Assembly (NCBI GenBank): GCA_025267735.1
Contig: CM046307.1
Span: 50,449,395-50,513,394 of the forward strand
Source: Mactra quadrangularis
Taxonomy: Eukaryota; Mollusca; Bivalvia; Venerida; Mactridae
Reading direction: 5' to 3'
DNA: 64,000 nt
The notes beneath the pieces were generated by a model, which was given only the letters and a program-made list of their open reading frames with translations, did not search any database and was not told where the DNA came from. This document shows, piece by piece, positions 48,401 through 57,335 of this stretch. The position numbers were made by a program, and so were the translations under genes. Positions within the stretch are counted from its first letter, which is position 1, and each line of letters starts with the position of its first letter.

Positions 48401-49555
48401 ATTGTGATTTTCAGTTATTAGATATAATCAAGGAATTGGAAGAGGAAGAGACAAGATTACAATATGTTATATCTCATGTACATAAACAAGCTGGCCAATC
48501 TATACATAAAAATAAGGTTTGTATACATGTCTCTCTGTATTAAGATTACAATATGTTATATCACATGTACATAAACAAGCTGGCCAATCTATACATAAAA
48601 ATAAGGTTTGTATACATGTCTCTCTGTATTGTATACATATAAAAACAGCGCCATTTATGTTTTCTCTGCTTTTGTTAGCACTTCGGATCTTTTTGCTTAT
48701 TTACTAAACAGTTGTAGCACATAACATATTATTCATTGTGTAGTCCACACTCGTAGAGCCGGAGTTCGAACCTAAACAAATTCAACAAATTCAGTGCTTT
48801 CACCGCTTTGATAATAATGCTACGCTTCTGTGTGCACTGGTAGCAGTTGTGTACGGCGCATCTTTGAGCTTTGTGTTGAAAAATGTTTCACGTCATTTGT
48901 TTCCTTTCCACTGAATAGTTAAAACAAGGATAATCATTAGTTCTTATATCGTATATTTCAAGCATTCGTTGCCAAAGGCATGTTACAGTCAAATGCTCTT
49001 TGCTTTCTGGAATAACAATACAAATACTTCGTATTGTTGCAAGTACAGATAAGTTTCACTACTAGGATCATCAAAATCTTAATACATGTAGCAGGACTGT
49101 CTTAATATAGGATTTGTTTTCTTCTCTAATGGAGCATTTAGGACATAAAAATTGTCTAAAATCGCATGATTTTGAAAAAATAATTAAGGTGGTCTTAATA
49201 GCGGAACTCATCTGTTTACCCCCAAACGATCAACTTTTTCACGAAATTTGACCCTTAGACAGAACACTATAAATGTACTTTTAATTTATCATTATACTGT
49301 ATACATTTAGATCTTGTTTTACTACTGTTGATGTAGATACACTAGTACATAAAGTTTGTTTGATGAAAACAATGCATAGGTATAGAATCAAAACTAATTA
49401 CTTCAGTGATATATATTTTTACATCGAAGTGATAAATTTACTGTTTTACCTCTTGTTACATACAGATAGGAGTACTCACCAAGATGGATGGTAGCTCCAT
49501 GATGTACATGCATGACCACAAAGCCATTCGGAACTCCTTGGCCAATTGCAAATAA
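42460..49555 (+). CDS. CH-like domain and coiled-coil protein, tentatively CEP95-like (8 exons)
   Basis: Exons: 42460-42487, 43221-43435, 43937-44072, 44867-44979, 46155-46446, 47848-47954, 48415-48516 and probably 49466-49555. Phases agree throughout, giving about 360 residues. Exons 1-3 encode a helical region with DVPLLLVNTFSLL and ILDSLEPTMHHLSLKHLSGE, which resembles the calponin-homology-like N-terminus of the centrosomal protein CEP95/CCDC45. Exons 4-5 are Ser/Thr- and basic-rich and probably disordered. Exons 6-7 form a coiled coil (LLEEFDYIERRMTEIKEQKD...). The intron after exon 3 starts GC (GC-AG). Exon 7 and its donor are tandemly duplicated. The stop in exon 8 lies within a MITE. 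The CEP95 link rests on remembered similarity and the protein is short for that family, so it stays open. Confidence 0.7.
42671..42780 (+). repeat. tRNA-headed SINE fragment
   Basis: The A-box-like GTCGCAGTTGTAGGGC and B-box-like GGTCCGATTCTCGG are followed by TTTCCATGAAA, the start of a family B body. It is in intron 1 of the coiled-coil gene. Confidence 0.45.
42850..43110 (+). repeat. SINE family B copy
   Basis: A degenerate head is followed by the body blocks TTCCATGAAAACTTGA, TTCCTTCATTAATACGGTAT, GCCGCCGTAAAATGACC and TTGACACGGTGTTAAGCC. It is in intron 1 of the coiled-coil gene. Confidence 0.75.
43504..43562 (-). repeat. Uninterrupted copy of the repeat that hosts the hAT element
   Basis: On minus it reads GGGGTCCGTATTATCAACGG, then GACAGATTTAGTCGTACATCC. 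This matches the joined flanks of the hAT insertion (29271-29282 and 30932-30972) with a single copy of the target site. Confidence 0.65.
43655..43830 (+). repeat. SINE family D body
   Basis: Blocks TCATGTAGGGCAGTTGTCAGTC, GACAGCTAAATCCAGAGAT and GTAGGTTGATTGACCGCCG match the 51000-51290 copy. The tRNA head is absent. It is in intron 2 of the coiled-coil gene. Confidence 0.75.
44073..44866 (+). other. GC-AG intron of the coiled-coil gene
   Basis: The exon ends GATGAAG and the intron begins GCAATG. It ends TTTCAG before AGTCATCAG. Joining at these borders completes a Glu codon and keeps the frame, whereas no GT is available nearby. GC donors are a known minor class with an AAG/GCAA-type context, as here. 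The intron carries a family B SINE at 44103-44385. Confidence 0.65.
44103..44385 (+). repeat. SINE family B copy
   Basis: Head GGCCTGTAGCGCAGTTATGGCGCGC is followed by a degenerate B-box, then TTCCATTAAAACTTGACA, GAGTACTGGTTATAGACAAA, GGCCGCCGTAAGATAAC and GTTGACATGGCGTTAAACCC. Confidence 0.85.
45782..46025 (+). repeat. SINE family B copy
   Basis: Head AATCAGTGACGCAGTTGGC is followed by body blocks TTTCCATGAAAATTTGACAA, TTCATTGATAAGGTATGTGG and GGTTATAGAGAAA. The 3' end is repeated (AAGATTCAGAAGTTCTAGGC occurs at about 45952 and 46030). It is in intron 4 of the coiled-coil gene. Confidence 0.8.
46491..46565. repeat. Hairpin element, 31-bp arms
   Basis: CATTCTCGTTCCCAGAGATT... at the left pairs with the inverse at the right over 31 bp with few mismatches and a 13-bp loop. 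It lies 45 bp after the exon 5 donor of the coiled-coil gene, close enough to affect the folding of the donor region in the transcript. Confidence 0.8.
48102..48345 (+). repeat. SINE family A copy
   Basis: Head GGAGCAGTGGTCCAGTGGTAGG, B-box GGGTTCGACCCC, and the full family A body to TAAAGTCGGCCGAACATG and AGCAAACTTTAAACGG. This is the clearest family A copy in the window. It is in intron 6 of the coiled-coil gene. Confidence 0.9.
48453..48630 (+). repeat. 89-bp tandem duplication across the exon 7 splice donor
   Basis: Copies 48453-48541 and 48542-48630 differ at one base. Each carries 64 bp of exon 7, the donor AAG/GTTTGT and 25 bp of intron. Use of the second donor would add 89 nt and shift the frame, and the first copy reads into a TAA soon after its donor. 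The near-identity suggests a recent event. Confidence 0.92.
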
Positions 49556-49577
49556 TTATTTCGAGGCGTCCCGAATG
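49524..49577. mobile_element. MITE family M copy 5 (54 bp), inside the last exon of the coiled-coil gene
   Basis: It begins CCATTCGGAACTCCTTGGCC and ends GAGGCGTCCCGAATG. ACCACAAAG (49515-49523) and ACTACAAAG (49578-49586) flank it as a 9-bp target duplication with one mismatch. Little more than the two inverted ends remains. The proposed last exon reads through the element and takes its final ten codons and TAA stop from it. Confidence 0.8.
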
Positions 49578-49745
49578 ACTACAAAGCACGCCTACCACGT
49601 GATCTGTCTTTATTTTCTTCTGATTGTAGGTGAACGGTTGAAAAATTACGATGTGAAGTTAATGAAACACAATGGATGATGGAGTTTTTGTTCGTCATTG
49701 ACTTTGATAATGAAGAATGAATTTTGTTGTTGAATGTTTTGTGTA

Positions 49746-49751
49746 AATAAA
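49746..49751 (+). terminator. Candidate polyadenylation signal of the coiled-coil gene
   Basis: AATAAA about 190 bp after the proposed TAA at 49553-49555, consistent with exon 8 being terminal. Confidence 0.4.
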
Positions 49752-50007
49752 TGAACTCAATATATCTCAATTATAAATTAACATTGTTACGTGTATATTG
49801 ATTGATTACGTGGTCTATAGGTTGTTTTGATTTCGATCCGGTGTTTAATTTCTCCTACATTCATGTCATGGCGTGCCCACGTGGTTATGACGTTAAACCG
49901 GCAATGATTGGTTGTTTGACTTCGCGTTGTCCAATCACCACGTCGTTGTTTTCTTGAGTAAAACTAATGTTTCATTCTAGATCAGGACTGAGAAATCAAG
50001 AAGCAGA

Positions 50008-50407
50008 CATTTGGAACTCCCGGCCATTCACTAGGGATATCCTCGAACATATTTAGACGCCATTTTGGAACTACTTTTGCATCACATGTCAAAACAAAAT
50101 ACTTTAACCGGTGTTGGTGTAAATAAATCCACGATCGTAAAGGCAGTGATAAATATTTCGTTTTTAGTCCATAAATTTGAAATGTACGATTCAATGATAT
50201 TCGCTGAACAATATATAGTCACATATATAGCATAATAAGTGTATTTACAAAGCATTATGTGTTAACGACAAGAACCATTTTGCATAACCGTTATGTGCTT
50301 CGCTTGTGCTTCACCTCGCGTATGTAGTAAAACCCAATATTATTAATGGACCCCCACGAACCCTTCCGAGATTATTTATTCAATGAATGGTTGAGGTGCT
50401 CCGATTG
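50008..50407. mobile_element. MITE family M copy 6 (400 bp)
   Basis: It begins CATTTGGAACTCCCGGCCATTC and ends GAATGGTTGAGGTGCTCCGATTG. The interior shares CATATTTAGACGCCATTTTGG and AATAAATCCACGATCG with copies 1, 2 and 4. AGAAGCAGA and GAAAGCAGA flank it (7 of 9 bases agree). Confidence 0.8.
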
Positions 50408-50555
50408 GAAAGCAGATTCGAGAGGGATAATAATTGCATAATGTAGGAACTTTTTTTTATTCAGTTAAGATATATTTGCATTATCTAATGTATTGACTAT
50501 CTCAATGGCTAGTTTGTTGTTCGAAACGCATTACAGAATATGACCCTTACACCAG

Positions 50556-50845
50556 ACTCGGTCTGAGGCGCAGTTAATTGCGCTTTGGGATTTCGAATCT
50601 AGTTTTCCGAATGGGGTACGGGTTCGAATCAAACACAAAGTCATTATATCCTTTCATGAAAATTTGACAATACATGTAATATCAAATTTTCTCTATTCGT
50701 ATATAGATATGGACATGTTGCCGTTCTTGTGGAAGGGTAGATTAGTACTGGTTATATAGAATGGCCCAGGATAGCTAGGTTAAGTGCGCTGGTCGCTGTG
50801 AAATGAACTAACCTGTATCGGCACGGTTTTAAACCCAGTATAAAA
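50556..50845 (+). repeat. SINE family B copy
   Basis: Head GGTCTGAGGCGCAGTTAATTGCGC, B-box GGGTTCGAATC, and body blocks CCTTTCATGAAAATTTGACAA, TAGTACTGGTTATA, AGCTAGGTTAAGTGCGCTGG and ATCGGCACGGTTTTAAACCC. Confidence 0.85.
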
Positions 50846-50999
50846 ATAAATAAAAATACCCTTACATCTAGAGGGTAAAGCAAGGTACGCTTATATTTCT
50901 TGAAATGTGACGTAAATGAACCATTCATAACATATCTTAGATTACATAACATCCATGGTGTACATATATAAAGTCACTGATGATAGCGGCTCGGCTACA

Positions 51000-51290
51000 T
51001 CCATTAGTACCTCACAAGTCTACTGATCGAGTGGTTGAGGGTTCGACTCGTAGACGGGGTATAATTTCATCTTGAAATAATTTCCACGGCTATTCTTCCT
51101 CCTACAACTGTACCTCTGATTCTAAATCATGTAGGGCAGTTGTAAGTCACTGAAAGAAGTATGTACCTAGTTACTGGTTAACATCTAAATCCAAAGATTT
51201 AGCCTTGCCAGGACCAGTGAGTAGGTTGATTGACCGCCGTTATTTAACCTATAGAATGTGTTGCTATGGCATGAAACTAAACTAAAAAGT
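51000..51290 (+). repeat. SINE family D copy, full length
   Basis: The tRNA-like head ends GAGGGTTCGACTC. The body has ATTCTTCCTCCTACAACTG, ATCATGTAGGGCAGTTGTAA, AGATTTAGCC, GTAGGTTGATTGACCGCCG and TGTTGCTATGGC. It serves as the reference copy for family D here. Confidence 0.85.
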
Positions 51291-51546
51291 AACACCATTT
51301 AGAATAAACAAACGAAGAAGATATATTCTTTAACGTGTTGTCTATCTTTATCATACAAAAACAGAGTATACACAATTTATCTTAACGGAGAAAGTTTAAA
51401 GCTCAATTATACAATAGAAGATTCGAAAAACTTAAAAGATACAAAAACAACACAAGATGTTCGCAAAAGATTGGTTCAAAACCATCACTGATGTCTGTAA
51501 ACTCAACAAACACAAACAAATAGATCACAGTTATTCAAATAATAAA

Positions 51547-53640
51547 TCAAGCTCGTCGTCCAATAAAACTTCGTCTCATCGAGCTAGGTCGTCTAATAAA
51601 GAATGTCATTGGAGGACGACCGAAAGGTAACATCATACCAGGTCCTCCAACCATTGGACCTCCCATACCAGGTCTCATAACTCCACCAAAACCGCCTCCC
51701 ACTCCTCCTGGCAGACCAACGCCTCCCATTCCACCACCCATACTGCCACCTCCCATACTGCCTCCCATTCCACCTCCCATACTGCCGCCTCCCATTCCAC
51801 CTCCCATACTGCCGCCTCCCATACTGCCACCTCCCATACTGCCGCCTCCCATACTGCCACCTCCCATACTGCCTCCCATTCCACCTCCCATACTGCCGCC
51901 TCCCATTCCACCTCCCATACTACCGCCTCCCATTCCACTGTCTCCCATTCCATCACCTCCCATACCGCCGCCTCCCATTCCACCTCCCATACTACCGCCT
52001 CCCATTCCACCACCTCCCATACTGCCACCTCCCATACTACCGCCTCCCATTCCATCACCTCCCATACCACCACCACCCATACTGCCGCCTCCCATACCAC
52101 CTCCTATTCCACTAGAGCCGAAATCGCTTGAACCAGGTCCGAAAGCACCACCGCCACCCGGTCTAAAACCGCCACCTCCGAACGGTCCAAAACTACCAGC
52201 CCCACCCGGTCCAAAACTACCAGCCCCGCCCGGTCCAAAACTACCAGCTCCACCCGGTCCAAAACTACCAGCCCCACCCGGTCCAAAACTACCAGCCCCG
52301 CCCGGTCCAAAACTACCAGCCCCACCCGGTCCAAAACTACCAGCTCCGCCAGGTCCAAAACTACCAGATCCGCCTGGTCCAAAACTACCGCCTCCAAACG
52401 GACCGGAACGACCACCTCCACTTGGTCCAAAACTATCGCCTCCAAACGGACCGGAACTACCAAATGGTCTGGTACCATCTCCTCTATCTGATCCAAAGCC
52501 ACCTGGTCCCATACCCGGACCTGTCCTACTTTCCCCTCTCGAATCAAAGCCTTCACCTCTCACACCAGTTCCAAAAGAACTTCCCATACCTGGTCTAAAC
52601 GAACTTCCCCCACTGGTTCCAGGACCGAAACCACTTCCTCCACTACCTGCCGATCCACCAGAACCAAAGTCAGGCCCAGAAGACCTACCAGGTAAACTAG
52701 GGCGTCCGCGTGGTGGCATACCTGAACTTCCTCCAGAAGAAAATCTATCTGATGAAAAGGATTCAAATCTTGACCTGTCATCTCTTCCAAAATCTGGACC
52801 TGGGACTCCGCCTGAGCTTGGTCTACCACCTCCACTCATTCTTCCTCCCGAACCTCCTCCCATGCTTGGTCTACCTCCCGGCCCACCTCCAAAACCCGGC
52901 CCTCCTCCTACGAGACCTCCACCCATACTTGGCATACCTCCCGGGCCACCACCGAAACTTGGTCTTTCTCCCGCGCCCCCTCCCATACTTGGTACACCTC
53001 TTCCTCCCGGACCTCCTCCCATACTTGGCATCATTCCCGGACCTCCGCCCATACTTGGTCTACCTCCAGAACTCCTTCCAAAACTCGATCCTCCTGTGGG
53101 ACCTTCTCCCATTCTCGATCTATCCTCGGAAGGACCTCTTCCAAAACTTCCAAAGTCTGAAGGAGATTCAGGTCTTCTTCCACCTGAGCGGGAGGCTGAT
53201 CCTGCGCTTGAAAAACGATCACTTCTCGCGTCAAAATCGGTTTGTTGAGAAAATCCTGAATCAAACCTAGAACCTCCAACACCAGAAGTTCTAGAGCCTG
53301 ATGAACCTCTCCTGTCAACTATTGGTTCAGGGAAAGAACTTGGTCCACTTGATCCAGGGAATGAATCAACCCCTGACATTGATCCGGAGAAAGATGAACT
53401 TGATGATAAATCAGAAAAGCCAGGAGCTACTGCGCTAGATGCTCCTGTATCGAAACCAGATCCACCTTGGTCGAATCCAGATGAACTAAATCCACCTGTC
53501 TGACTTCCACTGCTGCTGCTACTGAATGAAGAATCTTGAGAACCAAATCCTCCAAAGCTACCACCCATGTCACTGCCACTAAATGCAGCATCAAAACTTG
53601 AAGATAATGAACCTCTTGCCCCACTGTCTGGTTGAGGAGA
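51547..53640 (-). repeat. Low-complexity coding tail with 24-bp and 12/15-bp arrays
   Basis: The coding strand is very G-rich. From N to C the tail goes through Ser/Gly ([12 protein letters not shown]), then [13 protein letters not shown] units, then seven consecutive GSFGPGGA units (24-bp array at about 52186-52378), then a long MGGGSMGGG array (about 51720-52110), and ends [10 protein letters not shown]...RRSFIGRRA. Other frames over this span stay open only because of the repeat (for example a Val-Trp-Glu frame at 51675-52100) and are not genes. Arrays this regular are probably length-polymorphic. Confidence 0.85.
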
Positions 53641-56600
53641 TCCAACGCCATCAATAGAGAGTAGTTCTATATCGAAATGTAACGTTGCTGATGGCGGGAT
53701 AGTAACAACAGTTAAGGATAATACAAAAGTAAATGTTAATGTAGACTAGTTACATGTATATGTATATTAAACTTTGTATTGTTTTTCTGATGCAACAAGT
53801 TACATATTGTGTATATAGAACCAAGACGCCCGCCCAGCTACCTCAGTCAGTAGCATACTAATCAAGTGGTATACTAATTTGATTTATTTTAGCTCGATTG
53901 TTAAACAAGTTCTTACGACTTAGATTTATCACTTTCGAGTCCACGTTCTGGTCCCCCAGTACAGTAACTGGGCTAGTAGGATTAAGTTTCTTGCTCAAGG
54001 AAAAACGGTGTAGGTTTTGGATGGGATTCGAACCAACGCGGAACTGGCTATCCAATGATTACCAGTTAAACGTCGTTACCGCTCGGCCACGCCCGATCGA
54101 GGGTTGTGGTTTCGACTCCCAGGCTGGGCATACTTTCATCAATATTGGCCATAAAACAATTTCTACAGTCATTCTTCTTTCTACCATACCTTCTAATTTC
54201 ATGTAGTACAGTTGTCAGTCATTGACAGAATTATAAACTGATTAACAGCTATATGCAGAGATTTAGCCTGTCCAGGAACGGTGGGTAGGGAGACTGGCCG
54301 CCATGATATGACATATACAATGTGTTGTTGTTGCGTTCAATACAAATAGACATTGATTTAGATTACCCATCTGACGATAAAAATAAAACGAGTTTTTCTT
54401 GTTTTTGAAAAACAAGGAAAGGAGAATTTAGAAACCGTGGTCGCTTCATACCACTGTTCCGAACAATAGAATACCATTCGAGCATTTAGCGTGTAAGCTA
54501 TTTATTTTCATTAAAAAGGGACACAAAAAGTTGTTTTTATAAACATTGACGACTTTAAGTATCCGAAATTATCTTGGAGGACGGAGAACTCACACGAGCG
54601 ATAGGTCATTCTAAGTGGGACGAATGTAAGAAAATGCGCTCATACCTCATGACGAGAAACACGAAAATGGACAACAAAAGTAAATAAGTTTGTAGATGAG
54701 AAAGAGCTGGAACAGGTAAAGACGGATGTTAAAAAATGCGCTGGTTCCCCCTTTCTATCTACTAGTACAACCAAAAGTTTTTAGAATTGTAAATTTTCAA
54801 ATAAAAATGTCCTTGCTGAGTATAGATACAATACATAGAGCATTATATTTGTCTATATTAATGAAAGGATATTCTGGAGGGAAGCCGCTTGCACCATAAC
54901 CTAACTCTGGTGGTATTTCTAATTTGGATCGCTCTCCAACTTTCATCTGAAAAAGATATACTAATAGATAAAATAGTATACAAATTAAGTTATGAATCAT
55001 AAACCGTGATTTGAATTCATAATAACTACGTCTGCAACTACTGACAACCTTGCAGACCTCACTGAAATCGAAATTAGATCGATATAAAGCGCATTGAATA
55101 ACTACTGTGACGATTTTCACAAAAAAACTTACGATAAAAATCATCGTAAGATAAAAGCAGGAGACATTAATATTAATAATACCTTCAACTTCTGCCCAAT
55201 CAATTTCAAATATTATTGAATTATGTAGAATATTGTATACCTTTTAAATATCATAATTATCATAGTCATTTTTACTTCGTAAGAATTTTTGTGAAAAGGT
55301 GCACTGCTGCTTCACTTTCCCCCGAAAAAGTTTGGTTGTTTATCCTTTGCACAAAAACTGAATCGAGCAGAAATCTAGGTCATTAGCGAAAACATTTTGT
55401 GCAGAGGATTTAGAATAAACAATTACATTTACAACTCACAGTTTTAATATAAACTTTTTCGGACAAATAACGGTGGCTGTTATTTCATGCGCTTTTTAAA
55501 TAATTCTTAAGATTAGTTGCTGCAAGGATTTCACGAAAAACAAGCGTTTATTTTAAGTCTGAAGATCACATGACTATAAACCATGTATTGATAATTGACC
55601 TATGAACAACATATTGTATTAAGATTTTAATTTGAAAATACATATTGACATATTGCATCTTAGCTGAGTCATTTCACCACAAACAATCGCTAGACACGTT
55701 CTATAGATGCATGTCATACATAGTGATACATACAATATTCTTGTTCATTAAGATGTTTTAAGAAAACATCCAGACAAAAATGACCAGATAAATCATGACA
55801 AAAACACCTATAGTTACAAACTGTAAAATGGACATGTAAAATACAGTGGACATTGTGTTTAGCGACCACTCATAATCACCGAAAATAGGTAGTAAGTTGA
55901 AGCGACAGACAAAGATCGGTTAGGGCAACGATTTAGATACATGGTACATGTAGTAAAATGGTTGGGAGGATTTCAGACTGGCCGCTTACTAGTTGTGCAA
56001 ATGATGTGAGCGATTGGATGCTTTAGCAAAATAAACCTTATCGCCATGTGTTTTCTGAAATTTAGCGGTTTATCTAGAACTCAGAAAAGGGCAGGGATGC
56101 AGAAAAAGGGACAGAGCGTATCCGATGTATCAAAGTAAGTATTTTTTGCAAATGAAGATGCAAAAAGGACTGGGAAGCAAAGAAAGGGACAGAGCGACGG
56201 AGGGTCAGAATAAGTATTTTTGCATATGGGAAAGCAAAAGGGACAGTGAAATAGACAAAAGGGACAGAGGGCATCAAATGTTGGTTTTTAAAGACAGGCT
56301 GCCGGCACGGTTCCCAATCAAGAACATAAATACATATTTATATAGTATTTTTTTTATTCGGATCCGTGTCGGCCGCCTGTGTTTCAAAGTAAGTATTTTT
56401 GCATATGGTAATGCAAAAAAACCGGCAGTGCTTAGTGTCTTGCTTTTCTGCTTTAGAACGATCACTACTAAGTCGTATATTATTTACTTACCGTTGCCAC
56501 TCCAGCGTCCCATCCTTTAATAACTTCTTCAGCGCCTAAACGAAATGTGAATGGTTCATTTCTGTCACGTGATGAATCAAATTTAACACCGTTTGTTAAA

Positions 56601-57014
56601 GTTCCTGAAAAGAGTATAATTAAAATGTCAAAAATTCAATGTACAGTTCGTTTGTGCCGGAGACAAAATAATGGAATCTAAATAAGTATTATATTCATTT
56701 TGAAACAAGTTAATGAAATATAGTTATCGCTCAATAACCAATTTGCTGTTGTATTAGAATAAATTCATGGTACAATAAAGGCCCATAACATTACAAAGAC
56801 CATCAAATTCGATGAGTTTTAATTTTTTATAGAAGAGAGAGACATTTTTCTTTTCATATTGAGCCTTGAATTGGGCCAGTTAGCATGAATTTGCAATGAC
56901 ATAGGTCAAGTGTTGGTACATCGTTTAACATTGAGAATATGAATACACGTATAATATGAAATTATTTACCTATGTAATGTACTGTAACTGTTTGATTCTT
57001 CTGTGGTTTTGGTC
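51547..57014 (-). CDS. FKBP-type peptidyl-prolyl isomerase with giant Gly-rich C-terminal tail (5' exon missing)
   Basis: Exons on minus: 57014-56970, 56604-56492, 54946-54873 and 53701-51547, together 794 residues after a split codon. The N-terminal ~100 residues are a single FKBP12-like domain: [38 protein letters not shown], then [20 protein letters not shown] and [15 protein letters not shown]. Active-site positions Tyr, Phe-Asp, Phe, Glu-Val-Ile, Trp, Tyr and Phe are kept, and the His of the 80s loop is Phe. So cis-trans prolyl isomerisation and macrolide binding are plausible. The tail (about 697 residues) is Ser-rich, then Gly/Pro/Met-rich, and ends in an Arg-rich stretch. The last intron is AT-AC. 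The first exon must complete a phase 1 codon and was not found up to 64000, so localisation is unknown. Confidence 0.88.
53829..54345 (+). repeat. SINE family D copy split by a family E SINE
   Basis: The family D head starts GCCCAGCTACCTCAGTCAGTAG at 53829. It is interrupted near 53867 and resumes at about 54099 with GATCGAGGGTTGTGG, then the family D body to CTGGCCGCCATGATATG. It lies in the U12 intron of the FKBP gene. Confidence 0.75.
53870..54098 (-). repeat. SINE family E, minus strand, nested in family D
   Basis: On minus: head GGGCGTGGCCGAGCGGTAACG and B-box GTTGGTTCGAATCCC, then CCTTGAGCAAGAAACTTAATC and GTAAGAACTTGTTTAACAATC, matching 12119-12315. It sits inside the tRNA head of the family D copy and is therefore younger. 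Confidence 0.8.
56085..56460. repeat. Degenerate direct repeats in FKBP intron
   Basis: AAGTATTTTTGCA...ATG...GCAAAA and AAAGGGACAGAG phrases recur three times between 56130 and 56420 with about 80-170 bp spacing. They lie in the intron between FKBP exons 56604-56492 and 54946-54873. Open frames on both strands across it have no domain. Confidence 0.45.
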
Positions 57015-57074
57015 CTGAAACAGAAAACAATAATTTTTTTTATAAATAGCGTTGGTTGATTGGGTTTAAATGTT

Positions 57075-57335
57075 AACACAATGATGGTCATTTGACTTTG
57101 GTCAGCTCAACTGACATAGTTTTACGGGGCCCTTATCTTTAACCAGTAGGCCTACTCATCCTTCTAAAAGGCCGAAACTTTCTCCATATACCTTGTTATT
57201 GGAAAAAAATGATAGTATTGTTATTTTTTATAAAAAGGTATGACCAGCTGATGTAGGTTTCGAACCTGTACCCACATGGAGACACTATACATGTATTCGA
57301 AATCTAGCACACTATGCTACGGAGCGGAGTTTATA
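57075..57335 (-). repeat. SINE family B copy, minus strand
   Basis: On minus: a degenerate head with AGGTTCGAAACC reversed at 57257-57270, then a TATGGAGAAAGTTTCGGCC block, AAAGATAAGGGCCCCGTAAAA and a TGTTAACA end. The order matches family B. Confidence 0.65.

Larger units (their letters stand above)
53702..54872 (-). other. U12-type AT-AC intron in the FKBP gene
   Basis: On minus the exon ends CCTCCAGA and the intron begins ATATCCTTT, the exact U12 donor consensus. It ends with branch-site CCTTAAC (53717-53711), then TGTTGTTAC, and the next exon begins TATCCCGCC. AC is the terminal dinucleotide. The branch A lies about 11-12 nt from the splice site, as U12 introns require. Splicing here restores [14 protein letters not shown], the expected FKBP sequence. 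No AG acceptor gives this. The intron contains nested SINEs at 53829-54345. Confidence 0.9.

Noticed and set aside
51675..53318. Several overlapping open frames on both strands (for example Val-Trp-Glu repeats at 51675-52100, Pro/Leu-rich plus-strand frames at 52710-53270)
   Set aside because: They are frame shadows of the G-rich repetitive FKBP tail. The repeat periods (24, 12 and 15 bp) are multiples of three, so all frames stay open.
53702..53752. A conventional AG acceptor (AACTAG, about 50 bp upstream) for the last FKBP exon
   Set aside because: It leaves an open frame but inserts about 16 extra hydrophobic residues into the FKBP core and has no matching GT donor at the end of exon 54946-54873. 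The AT-AC reading gives the exact family sequence.
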